A DNA stretch of 64,000 nt from Methylorubrum sp. B1-46 (lineage in GTDB: Bacteria > Pseudomonadota > Alphaproteobacteria > Rhizobiales > Beijerinckiaceae). Below the pieces are notes generated by a model that had not been told where the DNA came from, made no database searches, and was given only the letters and a program-made list of their open reading frames with translations. The stretch lies in the NCBI RefSeq assembly GCF_021117295.1, contig NZ_CP088247.1:916501-980500 (forward strand), read 5' to 3'. The position numbers were made by a program, and so were the translations under genes. Shown in pieces: positions 43,886 to 54,387 of the stretch (its first letter is position 1; each line of letters starts with the position of its first letter).

Positions 43886-44024
43886 GCCGGACAGCGCGGG
43901 ACGTGTCCGCGCCTTCGCCCCCATCCCGATCGGGCCCGCCCGGCTTGAGCAAACGCTCGCGGGTCTCGGGCGAGCCCGCGGCCGCGCGGGAAGTGAGTTT
44001 CGTAGCGCTCCACCCGATCAGGGA

Positions 44025-45110
44025 TCACGCCATCCCCTCAGCTGCCAGCAATTCCGCCTGATGCTCGGTGACCAGCGCGTCGATCACCTCGTCGAGTGCC
44101 GGGCCGGCCATGACCTCCTCCAGCTTGTAGAGGGTCAGGTTGATGCGGTGGTCGGTGACGCGCCCTTGCGGGAAGTTGTAGGTGCGGATGCGCTCGGAGC
44201 GGTCGCCGGAGCCGACCTGCGCCTTGCGGTCGGCGGCCCGCGCCGAATCCTTGGCCGTGCGCTCGGCGTCGAACAGCTTGGCCCGCAGCAGCGCCATGGC
44301 GCGCGCCCGGTTCTTATGCTGCGAGCGCTCCTCCTGCACGAACACCACCACGCCGGTCGGGATGTGGGTGATGCGGATCGCCGACTCGGTCTTGTTGACG
44401 TGCTGGCCGCCGGCGCCCTGCGCTCGCATGGTGTCGATCTTCAGATCGGCCTCGTTGACGACGACATCGACCTCCTCGGCCTCGGGCAGCACGGCGACGG
44501 TGGCGGCGGAGGTGTGGATACGCCCCTGCGTCTCGGTGTCGGGCACGCGCTGGACGCGGTGGGCCCCGCTCTCGAACTTGAGCCGCGAGAACACCGAGCG
44601 GCCCTTCACCTCGGCGACCACCTCGCGGTAGCCGCCGACGGTGCCCTCGCTCTCCGAGATCACCTCGACGCGCCAGCCCTTCGACTCGGCGTATTTCGCG
44701 TACATCCGGAACAGGTCGCCCGCGAACAGGGCCGCCTCGTCGCCGCCGGTGCCGGCGCGGATTTCGAGGATCGCGCTCTTCTCGTCGGCCGCATCCTTGG
44801 GCAGCAGCATGAGCTGCAGCGCGCGGTGGGCCGCCTCCATCGCTTCCTCGGCTTCGGGCTTCTCCTCGGCCGCGAGCGCGCGCATCTCGGGATCACCGCC
44901 GGGCTCGTCGATCAACGCGCGGATGCCGGCGAGGTTGGCCTCCGCCGCCCGGTAATGCTGGATCGCGGCGACGACGCCGTCGAGTTCCGACAGTTCGCGG
45001 GAGAGCTGCACGATCGTCTCGGCCTCGGCCGAGCCGTCGGCGAGCTGCGCCGTGACGAAGGCATGCCGGGCCAGGATGGCGTCGAGGCGATCGGAAGGAA
45101 TGGGGGTCAT
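44025..45110 (-). CDS. prfA: Peptide chain release factor 1
   Basis: 361 residues from ATG 45110. GGQ at 234-236 (GAGGQHVNK) triggers peptide release; PDT at 190-192 ([16 protein letters not shown]) is the P-x-T stop-codon reading site, so it recognises UAA and UAG. The N-terminal coil and [22 protein letters not shown] are typical. It sits between ptsP and prmC on the same strand, a conserved arrangement in alphaproteobacteria. Confidence 0.96.
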   Translation of the reverse strand: MTPIPSDRLDAILARHAFVTAQLADGSAEAETIVQLSRELSELDGVVAAIQHYRAAEANLAGIRALIDEPGGDPEMRALAAEEKPEAEEAMEAAHRALQLMLLPKDAADEKSAILEIRAGTGGDEAALFAGDLFRMYAKYAESKGWRVEVISESEGTVGGYREVVAEVKGRSVFSRLKFESGAHRVQRVPDTETQGRIHTSAATVAVLPEAEEVDVVVNEADLKIDTMRAQGAGGQHVNKTESAIRITHIPTGVVVFVQEERSQHKNRARAMALLRAKLFDAERTAKDSARAADRKAQVGSGDRSERIRTYNFPQGRVTDHRINLTLYKLEEVMAGPALDEVIDALVTEHQAELLAAEGMA

Positions 45111-45181
45111 CGCCCTGACTATACTCGCGACGGATCTGACAGTTGACGGAGGTTGAAGATTCGGCCCAGCCGGACAGCGTG

Positions 45182-47443
45182 TCAGATAGGCACGCCGTTC
45201 GCCTTCGCATACGCCGCAAGCGCGGGCCGGACCGAGGCGCCGTCGGTCACGCGGGTCAGCTCGGCCTCGATCAGTTGCGAGACCTCGCCGGCATGGGCGG
45301 AGAGGACCATCGCCTTGACCGGGCCGATCGCGGCCGGTGACATCGAGAACTCGCGGAATCCGAGGCCGATCAGCGCCAGCGCCTCGAGCGGGCGCCCGCC
45401 GATCTCGCCGCAGACGGTGGCGGGGCAGCCTTGCGCGGTCGCGCGCTCGGCGATCAAGCGGAAAGCGCGCATCGCCGCCCCGCAGAGAGGATCGAAGCGG
45501 TTGGCCACGCGCCGGTTCTCGCGATCGACCGCGAACAGGAACTGCATCAGGTCGTTGGAGCCGACCGACAGGAAGTCCGCCTCGCGGGCGATCTCGTCGA
45601 TCTGGAACAGCAGCGAGGGCACCTCGACCATCGCGCCGAGGCGGCAATCGCTCGGCAGGAGGTAGCCGTGGCGGCGCAGATGCGCCTTCTCGCGCTCGAC
45701 GATGTCGCGGGCGCGGGTGAACTCCTCGACGGTGGCGACCATCGGGAACATGATCTTGATCGGGCGCCCGGCCGCCGCCTTGAGGAGCGCCCGCAGCTGC
45801 ACCCGCAGCAGCGCCGGCCGGTCGAGGCCGATGCGGATCGCCCGCCAGCCGAGCGCCGGGTTCTCCTCCTCGAGCGCCGGCATGTAGGGGAGGATCTTGT
45901 CCCCGCCGATGTCGAGGGTGCGGATCGTGACCGGCAAGTCGCCGGTCGCCGAATAGACTGCCTCGTAGAGCGTCTGCTGCTCGGCCGCCGAGGGCATCCG
46001 CTCGGCAATCATGAATTGCAGCTCGGTGCGGAACAGGCCGACGCCCTCCGCCCCGGTCTCGTGCAGATGGGTGAGATCGACCAGCAGGCCGGCGTTGAGA
46101 TGGAGGCCGATCTTGACGCCGTCGCGGGTGACGGCGGGCACGTCGCGCAGGGCCCGGTACTGCTCCTGCCGCCGGGCGCGCAGGCGCACCATCTCGGCAT
46201 AGGAGGCCTCGACCTCGGGGGTCGGCCGGATCTGGACCTCGCCGGAGAGGCCGTCGACGATGATCGCGTCGCCCGAGTCGCAGAGGCCGGTGGCGTTGGC
46301 GATCTCGCCGACCGCGGGAATGCCGAGCGCGCGGGCGACGATGGCGATGTGGCTCGTCGGCCCCCCCTCCTCCAGCACGACGCCGCGCAGGCGCGCCCGG
46401 TCGTAGTCGAGCAGTGCGGCCGGCCCCATCGAGCGGGCGACCAAGATCGCGTTCTCCGGCAACCCGTCGCCGCCGCGCCCCTCCTGGCCGACGAGGCGGC
46501 GCAGCAGGCGGTTGGCGAGATCGTCGAGGTCGTGCAGGCGGTCGCGGAGATACGGGTCGCTCTGGCGCAGCATCCGGGCGCGGTTGTCCGACTGCACCCG
46601 CTCGACCGCGGCCTCTGCGGTGAGGCCCGACTGGACCGCCTCGCGCATCCGCCGCAGCCAACCCTTGTCGTGGGCGAACATGCGGACCGTTTCGAGGATC
46701 TCGCGGGACTCGCCCGAACTGAGGCCGTCGCCGCGCTCGACCAGCTCGTCGATGGCCGAGCGCACATCCTCGATCGCCGATTCCAGCCGCTCGACCTCGC
46801 GCTCGACATTCTCGGCGATCAGCGTCTTCACGACGATGCGCGGCTCGTGCAGCACGACGTGGCCGAGGCCGATCCCGTCGGCGAGCGCGACGCCGCGCTG
46901 GCTCACCGGGCGGCGCGCGGCACTGCCGGCGCCGGGGGCCAGCGCTTGGAGTTCGCCCGAGGCGATCAGCTCCGCCAGCACCATGGCGGTGGTCTGGAGC
47001 GCCTCGATCTCCTCCTCAGAATAAACCCGGTAGGTCTTGTTCTGAACCACCAGCACGCCGAGCGTATTCCCGGCCCGCAACAGCGGCACGCCGAGGAAGG
47101 CGTGGTAGATCTCCTCGCCCGTTTCCGGCCGATACGAGAACGAGGGGTGCGACTGTGCGTCGGACAGCGCCAGCGGCTCGGCGGTCTTGGCGATCAGGCC
47201 GACGAGGCCCTCGTCGGCGCGCATACGGGTGATGTGGACCGCGTCGCGATTCAGACCCTCGGTTGCAAACAGTTCGAGGGTGTTGTCATCGCGCACCACG
47301 TAGACCGAGCACACCTCGGCGATCACGTTCGCCGCAATGAGGACGACGATCCGGTCGAGGCGCTGCTGCGGACTGACCGGCTCCGCCATGGCTTCGCGGA
47401 GCCGGCGCAGCAGCAGGCGCGGGCCTCCGGGCGCAGCGGGCAT
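45182..47443 (-). CDS. ptsP: Nitrogen-PTS enzyme I (PtsP)
   Basis: 753 residues from ATG 47443; TTG 47473 is an alternative. An N-terminal GAF domain (about 20-165) is followed by the PEP-using enzyme I: phospho-His365 in [12 protein letters not shown], then [24 protein letters not shown] and the [10 protein letters not shown] and GEIGGRP segments. EI-Ntr takes phosphate from PEP to NPr and EIIA-Ntr, linking carbon and nitrogen state. It lies between lysC and prfA on the same strand (71-bp gaps on each side), a conserved alphaproteobacterial layout. Confidence 0.94.
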   Translation of the reverse strand: MPAAPGGPRLLLRRLREAMAEPVSPQQRLDRIVVLIAANVIAEVCSVYVVRDDNTLELFATEGLNRDAVHITRMRADEGLVGLIAKTAEPLALSDAQSHPSFSYRPETGEEIYHAFLGVPLLRAGNTLGVLVVQNKTYRVYSEEEIEALQTTAMVLAELIASGELQALAPGAGSAARRPVSQRGVALADGIGLGHVVLHEPRIVVKTLIAENVEREVERLESAIEDVRSAIDELVERGDGLSSGESREILETVRMFAHDKGWLRRMREAVQSGLTAEAAVERVQSDNRARMLRQSDPYLRDRLHDLDDLANRLLRRLVGQEGRGGDGLPENAILVARSMGPAALLDYDRARLRGVVLEEGGPTSHIAIVARALGIPAVGEIANATGLCDSGDAIIVDGLSGEVQIRPTPEVEASYAEMVRLRARRQEQYRALRDVPAVTRDGVKIGLHLNAGLLVDLTHLHETGAEGVGLFRTELQFMIAERMPSAAEQQTLYEAVYSATGDLPVTIRTLDIGGDKILPYMPALEEENPALGWRAIRIGLDRPALLRVQLRALLKAAAGRPIKIMFPMVATVEEFTRARDIVEREKAHLRRHGYLLPSDCRLGAMVEVPSLLFQIDEIAREADFLSVGSNDLMQFLFAVDRENRRVANRFDPLCGAAMRAFRLIAERATAQGCPATVCGEIGGRPLEALALIGLGFREFSMSPAAIGPVKAMVLSAHAGEVSQLIEAELTRVTDGASVRPALAAYAKANGVPI

Positions 47444-47514
47444 CGTGTCGTCAATCCGGGTCGGCCGGCGCAACCCTGGCTGGTGAGCCGTGGGGCCGAC
47501 GCCGACGAGAACGG

Positions 47515-48750
47515 TCAGGCCTGGTCGAGGCCGTATAGCGAGTGGAGCGTGCGCACGGCAAGCTCCGTGTAGGCGGCATCGATCAGGACCGAGAACTTGA
47601 TCTCGGAGGTGGTGATCGCGCGAATGTTGATACCCTTCTGCGCCAGCGCCCGGAAGGCCTTGGCTGCAACGCCCGCATGCGAGCGCATGCCGACGCCGAT
47701 CGCCGACACCTTCACGACATCGGTGGCGCCCTCGATCTGACCGAACTGGATCGTGTCGCGCTGGGCGTCGAGGATGGCGCGGGAGCGCTCGTACTCGGCC
47801 GCCGGCACGGTGAAGGTCATGTCGGTGGTCGATTGGTCGCCGGACACGGTCTGGATGATCATGTCGACATTGATGTTGGCATCCGCCAGCGGGCCGAAGA
47901 TCGCCGCGGCGATGCCGGGACTGTCCTTCACGGCGCGCAGGGTGATCTGCGCCTCGTCCTTCGAGAAGGCGATGCCGGTGATGATCTGCTGTTCCACGAT
48001 TTGGTCCTCGTCGCAGATGAGGGTGCCCGGCCGCGCGGCATCGGGGGGATCGAAGGAGGAGCGCACCGTGGTCGGCACCCGGTGCACCATGGCGAGCTCG
48101 ACCGAGCGCACCTGAAGCACCTTGGCGCCCAGAGACGCCATCTCCAGCATCTCCTCGAAGGTCACGCGCTCCATGCGCTGGGCCTTGGGCACCACGCGCG
48201 GATCGGTGGTGTAGACCCCGTCCACGTCCGTGTAGATGTCGCAGCGCTCGGCGCCGATGGCGGCAGCGATGGCGACCGCGGACGTATCCGAGCCGCCGCG
48301 TCCCAGCGTCGCGATCCGGCCGGTCTCGGCGTTCACGCCCTGGAAGCCGGCGATGACGGCGACCTCGCCGCGCTTGAAACCCTCGTCGAGGTTCTTCGGG
48401 TCGATGCCCTCGATTCGGGCCGAGCCGTGCGCGTCGGAGGTGTGGATCGGGATCTGCCAGCCCTGCCAGGAACGGGCCTTGATGCCGTCCTTGTTGAGCG
48501 CGATCGCGAGCAAGCCCGAGGTGACCTGCTCGCCGGACGCCACGACGGTGTCGTACTCCGCCGCGCCGTAGAGCGGATCGGCGTCCTTGACCCAGCCGAC
48601 CAGTTCGTTGGTCTTGCCCGACATCGCCGAGACCACGACCGCGACCTCGTAGCCGGCCGAGACCTCGCGGGCGACGTGGCGCGCCACGTTGCGGATGCGG
48701 TCGACGTTGGCGACGGAGGTGCCGCCGAATTTCATCACCAAACGGGGCAT
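47515..48750 (-). CDS. lysC: Aspartate kinase
   Basis: 411 residues. KFGGTSVA at the N-terminus (Lys7), GRGGSDTSAVAIAAAIGAERCDIYTDVDGVYTTDPR in the kinase core, and two ACT domains at the C-terminus (about 270-405, with LRAVKDSPGIAAAIFGPLADANINVDMI). The enzyme phosphorylates aspartate, the first step to lysine, threonine and methionine; the ACT domains bind feedback amino acids. First gene of the lysC-ptsP-prfA-prmC row, divergent from ubiG. Confidence 0.95.
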   Translation of the reverse strand: MPRLVMKFGGTSVANVDRIRNVARHVAREVSAGYEVAVVVSAMSGKTNELVGWVKDADPLYGAAEYDTVVASGEQVTSGLLAIALNKDGIKARSWQGWQIPIHTSDAHGSARIEGIDPKNLDEGFKRGEVAVIAGFQGVNAETGRIATLGRGGSDTSAVAIAAAIGAERCDIYTDVDGVYTTDPRVVPKAQRMERVTFEEMLEMASLGAKVLQVRSVELAMVHRVPTTVRSSFDPPDAARPGTLICDEDQIVEQQIITGIAFSKDEAQITLRAVKDSPGIAAAIFGPLADANINVDMIIQTVSGDQSTTDMTFTVPAAEYERSRAILDAQRDTIQFGQIEGATDVVKVSAIGVGMRSHAGVAAKAFRALAQKGINIRAITTSEIKFSVLIDAAYTELAVRTLHSLYGLDQA

Positions 48751-48926
48751 GTCGCGTCCGGTCTGCTCATCCTGTCCCCACCGTCCCGGCCGCGAGGCCG
48801 GCGCGCCGCGTCACACGGAAAACAACACGGCGCGGCTGTACCGGGGATGCGCCCGGCGGGTACAAGGGCCCCCCGGCCGTGTCAATCGGACGGATGGCAG
48901 GTTGAAACGTTACGAAAGCGAGCCGG

Positions 48927-49664
48927 ATGACGGGTGCCTCGATCGACCGGGACGAAGTGGCGCGCTTCGACGCCCTGGCCGCGCGCTGGTGGGATGAGCG
49001 CGGGCCGATGGCGGTTCTGCACAAGTTCAATCCGGTCCGGGTCGGCTATATCCGCGACGAGGCCTGCCGCATCTTCGACCGCGACCCGGCCGCACCCTTT
49101 CCCCTCGAAGGGCTGACCGTCATCGATATCGGCTGCGGCGGCGGCGTGCTGTCGGAGCCTCTGGCGCGGCTCGGCGCGACGGTCACGGGCCTCGATCCGG
49201 CAACCGGCAACATCGTGGCGGCCCGCGCCCACGCCGAGGCCGAGGGGCTCGCCATCGATTACCGCGACGAGACCATCGAGGCGGTGGCGGCGCGGGGCGA
49301 GCGCTTCGACATCGTGCTCGCCATGGAGGTGGTGGAGCACGTCTCCGACCGCGCCGGCTTCCTGCGCGCCTGCTGCACCACCGTGAAGCCCGGCGGCCTG
49401 CTGTTCGCCGCCACCCTCAACCGGACCATGCGCTCCTTCGCGCTCGCCATCGTCGGGGCCGAGTACGTGCTGCGCTGGCTGCCGCGGGGCACCCACGATT
49501 GGGAGAAGTTCGTGACGCCGGCCGAACTGTCCGCCGACATCGCGGCCGGCGGCCTCACCGTCACCGACACCACCGGCGTGGTCTACAATCCGCTGGGCGA
49601 TTCCTGGCGCGCAAGCCGCGACACGGGAGTGAACTACATGGTCGCGGCCCACCGCCCCGCCTGA
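48927..49664 (+). CDS. ubiG: Ubiquinone biosynthesis O-methyltransferase
   Basis: 245 residues. FDALAARWWDERGPMAVLHKFNPVRV at the N-terminus, SAM motif VIDIGCGGGVLSEPLARLGA, and LAMEVVEHVSDRAGFL are diagnostic of UbiG. The enzyme carries out both O-methylations in ubiquinone synthesis. It is divergent from lysC, as in many alphaproteobacteria, and is followed directly by a family B repeat. Confidence 0.94.
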   Translation: MTGASIDRDEVARFDALAARWWDERGPMAVLHKFNPVRVGYIRDEACRIFDRDPAAPFPLEGLTVIDIGCGGGVLSEPLARLGATVTGLDPATGNIVAARAHAEAEGLAIDYRDETIEAVAARGERFDIVLAMEVVEHVSDRAGFLRACCTTVKPGGLLFAATLNRTMRSFALAIVGAEYVLRWLPRGTHDWEKFVTPAELSADIAAGGLTVTDTTGVVYNPLGDSWRASRDTGVNYMVAAHRPA

Positions 49665-49666
49665 AT

Positions 49667-49743
49667 GTCTGTCACACATCGCGCGTAGCGCCGTGCTCGC
49701 CAGAACGAGAACGGTCGGTCATCCGGAGTTCCGTGAGGCACTC
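49667..49743 (+). repeat. Family B intergenic repeat, copy 5
   Basis: 77 bases from GTCTGTCACACATCGCGC to GTGAGGCACTC, with CGAGAACGGTCGGTCATCCG inside. It begins three bases after the TGA of ubiG. In the direction of that gene it has the same orientation as copies 1 and 2. Confidence 0.75.
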
Positions 49744-49804
49744 TGAACGAAGCCGGGCGGCGTTCGTTGAGGGTTTTTCGCAAGGGAAACGAGAGCCCTC
49801 GCCG

Positions 49805-50377
49805 ATGCTCGAAAAGCTGCCGCACGCTGTCGGCGAAGCCCTGTCCGGCCTCAGGGCCGGCGCGGAGAAGGCCGCGTTCCACACGGTCGCCGCGGAAGCT
49901 CCCCCGACCTTGCGCGTGACGAGCGAGGCCTTCGCCGACACGGCGCCGATCCCCGCCCGCTACACGGCGGACGGCGACGGGCTCTCGCCGCCGCTCGCCG
50001 TCGCCGGCGTGCCGGAGGATGCGGCGGCCCTGGTGCTGTTCGTCGAGGATCCGGACGCGCCCTCCCCTCACCCCCTCGTTCACCTCATCGCCTGGAACCT
50101 GACACCGGAAGACCAGGGGTTCCCGGAAGGGACCTTCGCGGGCCCGGCCGGCAACGGCGCTCGATACGATCTCGGCCGCAACTCGTTCCTGAAGGACGGC
50201 TGGCTGCCTCCGGACCCGCCGACGGGGCATGGGCCGCACCACTACCTTTTCCAGGTCTTCGCACTGGCCCGCCCCGCGGAACTGCCCGCCTCGCCGGGCC
50301 GCACCGCCCTGCTCGATGCACTCCGAGGCAACGTGATCGCCAAGGGCCTGCTGACGGGGACCTGCGAGCGTCCTTGA
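49805..50377 (+). CDS. PEBP/YbhB-like family protein
   Basis: 190 residues from ATG 49805. The phosphatidylethanolamine-binding-protein fold is clear: FADTAPIPARYTADGDGLSPPLAVAGVPEDAAALVLFVEDPDAPSP with the conserved DGDGLSPPL and DPDAP, then VHLIAWNLTP and GHGPHHYLFQVFAL. Bacterial YbhB/YbcL members bind small ligands, and their role is not well known. No signal peptide is visible, so it is probably cytosolic. The gene is flanked by a family B repeat upstream. Confidence 0.88.
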   Translation: MLEKLPHAVGEALSGLRAGAEKAAFHTVAAEAPPTLRVTSEAFADTAPIPARYTADGDGLSPPLAVAGVPEDAAALVLFVEDPDAPSPHPLVHLIAWNLTPEDQGFPEGTFAGPAGNGARYDLGRNSFLKDGWLPPDPPTGHGPHHYLFQVFALARPAELPASPGRTALLDALRGNVIAKGLLTGTCERP

Positions 50378-50500
50378 GCGTCTTGCGCTCAAGCCGCGCC
50401 TGCAGGCATGAGCGTCGTCGAACGCGTGCCGATGAGCCCGCCTCTCCCCGCGTGCGGAAATGAGGGGTGAGTCACGAGGTTTAAGGGAGACGGCCCCGAC

Positions 50501-51481
50501 ATGAAGGCCCTGGTGTGCAGCCGGCTCGGCGGGCCGGAGGATCTGAGCCTCGAGGATCTGCCCGATCCGGTGCCGGGGCCCGGCGAAGCGCTGGTGCGCG
50601 TGCGGATCGCCGCGCTGAATTTCTTCGACACGCTCATCATCGCCGGCCGCTATCAGGTGAAGCCGGCGCTGCCGTTCTCGCCGGGCGGCGAGGCCTGCGG
50701 CGTGATCGAGGCCCTCGGGCCGGGCGCGGAAAACTTTTCCGTCGGCGACCGGGTGATGGTCCATCTCAGCCACGGCACCGCCCGCGAGCGGATCGCGGTT
50801 CCGGCGAAGCGCCTCGCGCGGGTTCCGGAGGCGGTCTCCGACGCCGTCGCCGCCGGGCTCTCGATCACCTACGGCACGACGCTCCACGCGCTACGGGACC
50901 GCGCGGAGATCCGGCCGGGCGAGACCCTCGTCGTGCTCGGGGCCTCGGGTGGGGTCGGGCTCGCCGCGGTCGAGCTTGGCAAGCTGCTCGGCGCGCGCGT
51001 CATCGCCTGCGCCTCCTCGCCGGAAAAGCTCGAGACGGCTCGCGCCCACGGCGCCGACGACCTCGTCGACTACCGGGCGAACAATCTGCGCGAGGAATTG
51101 CGGCGACTGACCGGCGAGCGGGGAGTCGATGTGGTCTACGACGCGGTCGGCGGGGATTTCGCCGAACCGGCCATGCGCGCACTCGGCTGGAAGGGCCGCT
51201 TCCTCGTGATCGGCTTCGCCGCGGGCGAGATCCCGAAATTTCCCCTCAACGTCATCATGCTCAAGGGCATCGACGTGCAGGGCGTGCATTGGGGCGCCTT
51301 CGTCGAACGCGAGCCGGAGGCGCACGGTGCGAACCAAGCCCAGCTGCTCGCTTGGGCGGCGGAGGGCAAGCTCACCGTGAAGGTGCACGGCACCTATCCG
51401 CTCGGCGCCTACGAGGAGGCCCTCGGCGTGCTCGTCCGCCGCGAGGCAGTCGGTAAGGTTCTGCTCGACCTGGAAGGGTGA
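50501..51481 (+). CDS. NADPH:quinone oxidoreductase family protein (zinc-free MDR)
   Basis: 326 residues from ATG 50501, with AGGGAG upstream. MDR fold without zinc ligands: N-terminal GROES-like part (LPDPVPGPGEALVRVRIAALNFFDTL and FSPGGEACGVIEALG), nucleotide-binding VVLGASGGVGLAAVELGKLLGARVIA, then VDVVYDAVGGDF. It would reduce quinones or enals with NADPH. A single gene, convergent with ruvC. Confidence 0.9.
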   Translation: MKALVCSRLGGPEDLSLEDLPDPVPGPGEALVRVRIAALNFFDTLIIAGRYQVKPALPFSPGGEACGVIEALGPGAENFSVGDRVMVHLSHGTARERIAVPAKRLARVPEAVSDAVAAGLSITYGTTLHALRDRAEIRPGETLVVLGASGGVGLAAVELGKLLGARVIACASSPEKLETARAHGADDLVDYRANNLREELRRLTGERGVDVVYDAVGGDFAEPAMRALGWKGRFLVIGFAAGEIPKFPLNVIMLKGIDVQGVHWGAFVEREPEAHGANQAQLLAWAAEGKLTVKVHGTYPLGAYEEALGVLVRREAVGKVLLDLEG

Positions 51482-51514
51482 CCCCTCACCCGCGGTGGCG
51501 CCGCGGGCCGGCCC

Positions 51515-52084
51515 TTACTGGTCGAGCCGCGCCAGCGCCGCGGCGATGCGGGCCGCGCCCGGCCCTCCCCCGGTGGCGACGGCGTGGCGGCGGTCGAGGG
51601 CGATGGCGCCGCGGTGGCTCGCATGGGTGATGGCGATGGCGAGCGCGTCGGCCGCGTCGGCGAGCTTGAATTCCGCCTTCGGCAGCAGGAACTTCACCAT
51701 CGCCTGGATCTGCACCTTCTCGGCGTGGCCGTTGCCCGCCACGGTCTTCTTCACGAGGTTGGCGGCGTATTCCGCCACCGGCAATCCGGCGAGGGCCGGC
51801 ACCAACAGAGCGACGGCGCGGGCATGGCCGAGCTTGAGCGTGGCCTGCGCATCCTTGTTGACGAAGGTCTCCTCCACCGAGACCTCGTCGGGCGCATGGG
51901 CCGCGATGACGCGGCTGAGGCCCTCGTGCAATTCACGCAGGCGCAAGGCCAGGGGCAGGTCGCCGTCGGAGGTGACAACGCCGCAGGCGAGGTAGGACAG
52001 CTTGCTGCCCCGCGCCGTGATCAGCCCCCAGCCGGTGCGGCGCAGGCCGGGATCGATGCCGAGAATGCGGACGTCCGTGGTCAT
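51515..52084 (-). CDS. ruvC: Crossover junction endodeoxyribonuclease RuvC
   Basis: 189 residues from ATG 52084, with GGAGG 10 bases upstream; a longer frame to 52123 is not RuvC-like. [17 protein letters not shown] contains the first catalytic Asp; [27 protein letters not shown], and [17 protein letters not shown] with the last Asp and His, complete the active site. RuvC cuts Holliday junctions. It is separated from ruvA by yceI, which is in the same orientation as ruvC; ruvB is not in the window. Confidence 0.95.
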   Translation of the reverse strand: MTTDVRILGIDPGLRRTGWGLITARGSKLSYLACGVVTSDGDLPLALRLRELHEGLSRVIAAHAPDEVSVEETFVNKDAQATLKLGHARAVALLVPALAGLPVAEYAANLVKKTVAGNGHAEKVQIQAMVKFLLPKAEFKLADAADALAIAITHASHRGAIALDRRHAVATGGGPGAARIAAALARLDQ

Positions 52085-52173
52085 GGCCTCGGCCTCCTTC
52101 AGAGCAGCGATCCGGTACGGCACGTACCGTGAACAAAGCCTTGCCGCAAACCCTCGACCCGCGCCAGCGGCGT

Positions 52174-52803
52174 CTACTGGAGCTTGAACTCGCCCTCTAG
52201 CCGGAGCGCCACCTCGTCGCCGAGCAGCGGCAGGAAGGCGTTCACTCCGAAATCGGAGCGCTTGATCACCGTCCAGCCGTCGAATCCCACGGAGTAGATC
52301 TTGTCGACCGGGTTGACGCCCGCCTGGTTGAAGGTGGCGTCGAACGAAACCGGCTTCGACACGCCGCGCAGGGTGAGCGTTCCGTTGACCCGCGCGGTGG
52401 TCGGCCCCGTCGGCTCGATCGATTGGCTCACGAAGGTGGCCTCGGGAAACTTGCCCGAATCGAGGAAGTCCGGCGTCTTGAGGTGGGCGTTGAGCTTGTC
52501 ATTCAGCGCGTTGGCGCTGCCGGTGCCGATCTTGGCCGAGAGGGTGCTCTTGCCCGGCGCGGCGGGATCGAGGACGAGTTCGCCCGTCACATCCGTGAAC
52601 TGACCGTAATAGGTCGAGAAGCCGAGATGGTTGATCGACCAAGTGATCTTGCCGTGCGCAGGGTCGAGGCGGTAGCGCCCGGCCTTCACCTGTCCCGGAT
52701 CCTTGGTCAGGGCCGGAGGGGCCTCCTGCGCGTGGAGTCCGCCGGGCGCGGCGAGGGCGAAACCCGCCATCAGGAGGGCGGCGAGGGCGAGCGTGCGCTT
52801 CAT
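52174..52803 (-). CDS. YceI family periplasmic lipid-binding-like protein
   Basis: 209 residues. Residues 1-25 are a signal peptide ending LHA. The lipocalin-like YceI domain follows: [53 protein letters not shown], then [17 protein letters not shown] and [23 protein letters not shown]. Family members bind isoprenoid quinones or similar lipids in the periplasm. The gene lies between ruvC and ruvA, an unusual position. Confidence 0.92.
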   Translation of the reverse strand: MKRTLALAALLMAGFALAAPGGLHAQEAPPALTKDPGQVKAGRYRLDPAHGKITWSINHLGFSTYYGQFTDVTGELVLDPAAPGKSTLSAKIGTGSANALNDKLNAHLKTPDFLDSGKFPEATFVSQSIEPTGPTTARVNGTLTLRGVSKPVSFDATFNQAGVNPVDKIYSVGFDGWTVIKRSDFGVNAFLPLLGDEVALRLEGEFKLQ

Positions 52804-52888
52804 GCGGTCACCTTGTCGGTTGTGCCGCCAAGACGGATATGGCCTTAGGCCAAGCGCGGCAACGGACCCGAGGGAAGCTCACGCTCAC

Positions 52889-53515
52889 ATGATCGGCAAA
52901 CTCAAGGGGATCGTCGATTCCTACGGAGAGGATTTCGTGATCCTCGACGTGAACGGCGTCGGCTACGTCGTCCACTGCTCCGCCCGGACGCTGCAGCGCC
53001 TGCCTTCGCCCGGCGAGGCCACGGATCTGGCCATCGAGACGCATGTGCGCGAGGACATGATCCGCCTCTACGGCTTCCGCTCCGATGCCGAGCGGGAGTG
53101 GTTCCGCCTGCTTCAGACGGTGCAGGGCGTCGGCACCCGCGTGGCGCTCGGCGTGCTGTCGGTGCTGGAGCCATCCGCCCTCGCGACCGCCATCGCCACC
53201 GGCGACAAGGGCTCGGTCGCTCGCGCCCCCGGCGTCGGCCCGCGGCTGGCCGCCCGCCTCGTGGCGGAGCTGAAGGACAAGGCGCCTGCCTTCGCCCCCG
53301 TCGATCCCGCGCTCATGGCGCTCAGCGGCGCCATCGAGGACCGCACCGCACCGCAGCCGGTCGCGGATGCGATCTCGGCGCTGGTCAATCTCGGTTATCC
53401 CCAGGTTCAGGCCTCGGCCGCCATCGCCGCCGCCCTGAAGGGCCTGGGCGACGGTGCCGACACGGTGGAGGCCAAGACGCTGATCCGGCTCGGCCTGCGG
53501 GAGTTGGCGCGCTAG
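52889..53515 (+). CDS. ruvA: Holliday junction branch migration protein RuvA
   Basis: 208 residues from ATG 52889. [26 protein letters not shown], then [29 protein letters not shown] and [19 protein letters not shown] (two helix-hairpin-helix motifs) and a C-terminal RuvB-binding domain. RuvA binds Holliday junctions and guides RuvB. Normally followed by ruvB in alphaproteobacteria; here a family A repeat and then an unrelated gene follow. Confidence 0.94.
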   Translation: MIGKLKGIVDSYGEDFVILDVNGVGYVVHCSARTLQRLPSPGEATDLAIETHVREDMIRLYGFRSDAEREWFRLLQTVQGVGTRVALGVLSVLEPSALATAIATGDKGSVARAPGVGPRLAARLVAELKDKAPAFAPVDPALMALSGAIEDRTAPQPVADAISALVNLGYPQVQASAAIAAALKGLGDGADTVEAKTLIRLGLRELAR

Positions 53516-53516
53516 A

Positions 53517-53563
53517 GCGTCACCTTTTTCCGACACCCGGCGACCGCCTTCCGGGATGATGCT
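53517..53563 (+). repeat. Family A intergenic repeat, copy 3 (diverged, flipped)
   Basis: About 47 bases: GCGTCACCTTTTTCCGAC, CCGGCGACCGCC, TTCCGGGATGATGC. It begins one base after the TAG stop of ruvA. The match is to the reverse complement of the main orientation, and several positions differ. Confidence 0.55.
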
Positions 53564-53577
53564 CGAGATTCTCCTCC

Positions 53578-53874
53578 TCAGCCGCCGTCATCGAAGGGAG
53601 GCGGCTGCAGGCGCTGCCAGGCGGAAGCGATCCGCTCCGGCCTCACTTCGAGCGCCTCGGCACAAGCGAGCAGCGACGGTTCGTCGCTCATCACATGATC
53701 GAGAACGGCACCGAGGAAGCCGGGATCGTGTAGGCTCTCGCGCAGCGTTCCGGGTTCGAGGCCGCTCGCGGCGACGAATCGGAACAGCCGATCCTCGTCG
53801 GCGGCGAGCCAACCCAGCACATCGACCGCGAGACGTTCGCTCGCCGCATCACTATGATCAAGTTTGCGTTTCAT
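53578..53874 (-). CDS. DUF3572 family protein
   Basis: 98 residues from ATG 53874. [63 protein letters not shown] follows the DUF3572 pattern of alternating acidic and hydrophobic helices. The family is found mainly in Rhizobiales, commonly beside divK, from which it is divergent here (77 bp). Its function is not known. Confidence 0.85.
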   Translation of the reverse strand: MKRKLDHSDAASERLAVDVLGWLAADEDRLFRFVAASGLEPGTLRESLHDPGFLGAVLDHVMSDEPSLLACAEALEVRPERIASAWQRLQPPPFDDGG

Positions 53875-53951
53875 CAACGAGTAGCAGTTTAAGAGAGTAC
53901 GAGGGCCGGGCCACGGGGTGGAACGCCATCGCGACCGCGCCGGAGCAGGTC

Positions 53952-54332
53952 ATGAAGAAAACCGTTCTCATCGTTGAAGACAACGAGCTGAACATGAAGC
54001 TCTTCAACGATCTGCTGGAGGCGCACGGCTACGCCACACTCAAGACCGCCAACGGTATCGAGGCGATTGAACTGGCGCGCGCGCACCACCCAGACTTGAT
54101 CCTGATGGACATCCAGCTTCCCGAAGTCTCGGGCCTGGAAGTGACAAAGTGGCTCAAGGACGACGACGACCTTCGTAACATTCCCGTGATCGCTATCACC
54201 GCTTTTGCAATGAAAGGCGACGAGGAACGCATCCGCGAAGGGGGTTGCGAGGCCTATTTGTCCAAGCCAATCTCGGTTGCCAAGTTTTTGGCAACGGTCA
54301 GGCGCTATATTGGCGATGACGGCGCTCCTTAA
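53952..54332 (+). CDS. divK: Single-domain response regulator DivK
   Basis: 126 residues from ATG 53952 (GGAGCAGG upstream). [27 protein letters not shown], phosphoacceptor Asp53 ([12 protein letters not shown]), and [12 protein letters not shown] match DivK closely. In Caulobacter DivK is phosphorylated by PleC/DivJ and controls polar development and the cell cycle. pleD follows 55 bp downstream, the usual pair. Confidence 0.95.
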   Translation: MKKTVLIVEDNELNMKLFNDLLEAHGYATLKTANGIEAIELARAHHPDLILMDIQLPEVSGLEVTKWLKDDDDLRNIPVIAITAFAMKGDEERIREGGCEAYLSKPISVAKFLATVRRYIGDDGAP

Positions 54333-54387
54333 GACCACTTCGGACTGAATGCCGTCGCGGTCGTGAAGGCCGCGCATCGGAGGAACG

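Noticed and set aside
44025..46661. Minus-strand frame of 878 codons covering prfA and much of ptsP
   Set aside because: Only the last 361 residues are RF1; the first 500 are the wrong frame of ptsP and are Arg/Pro-rich.
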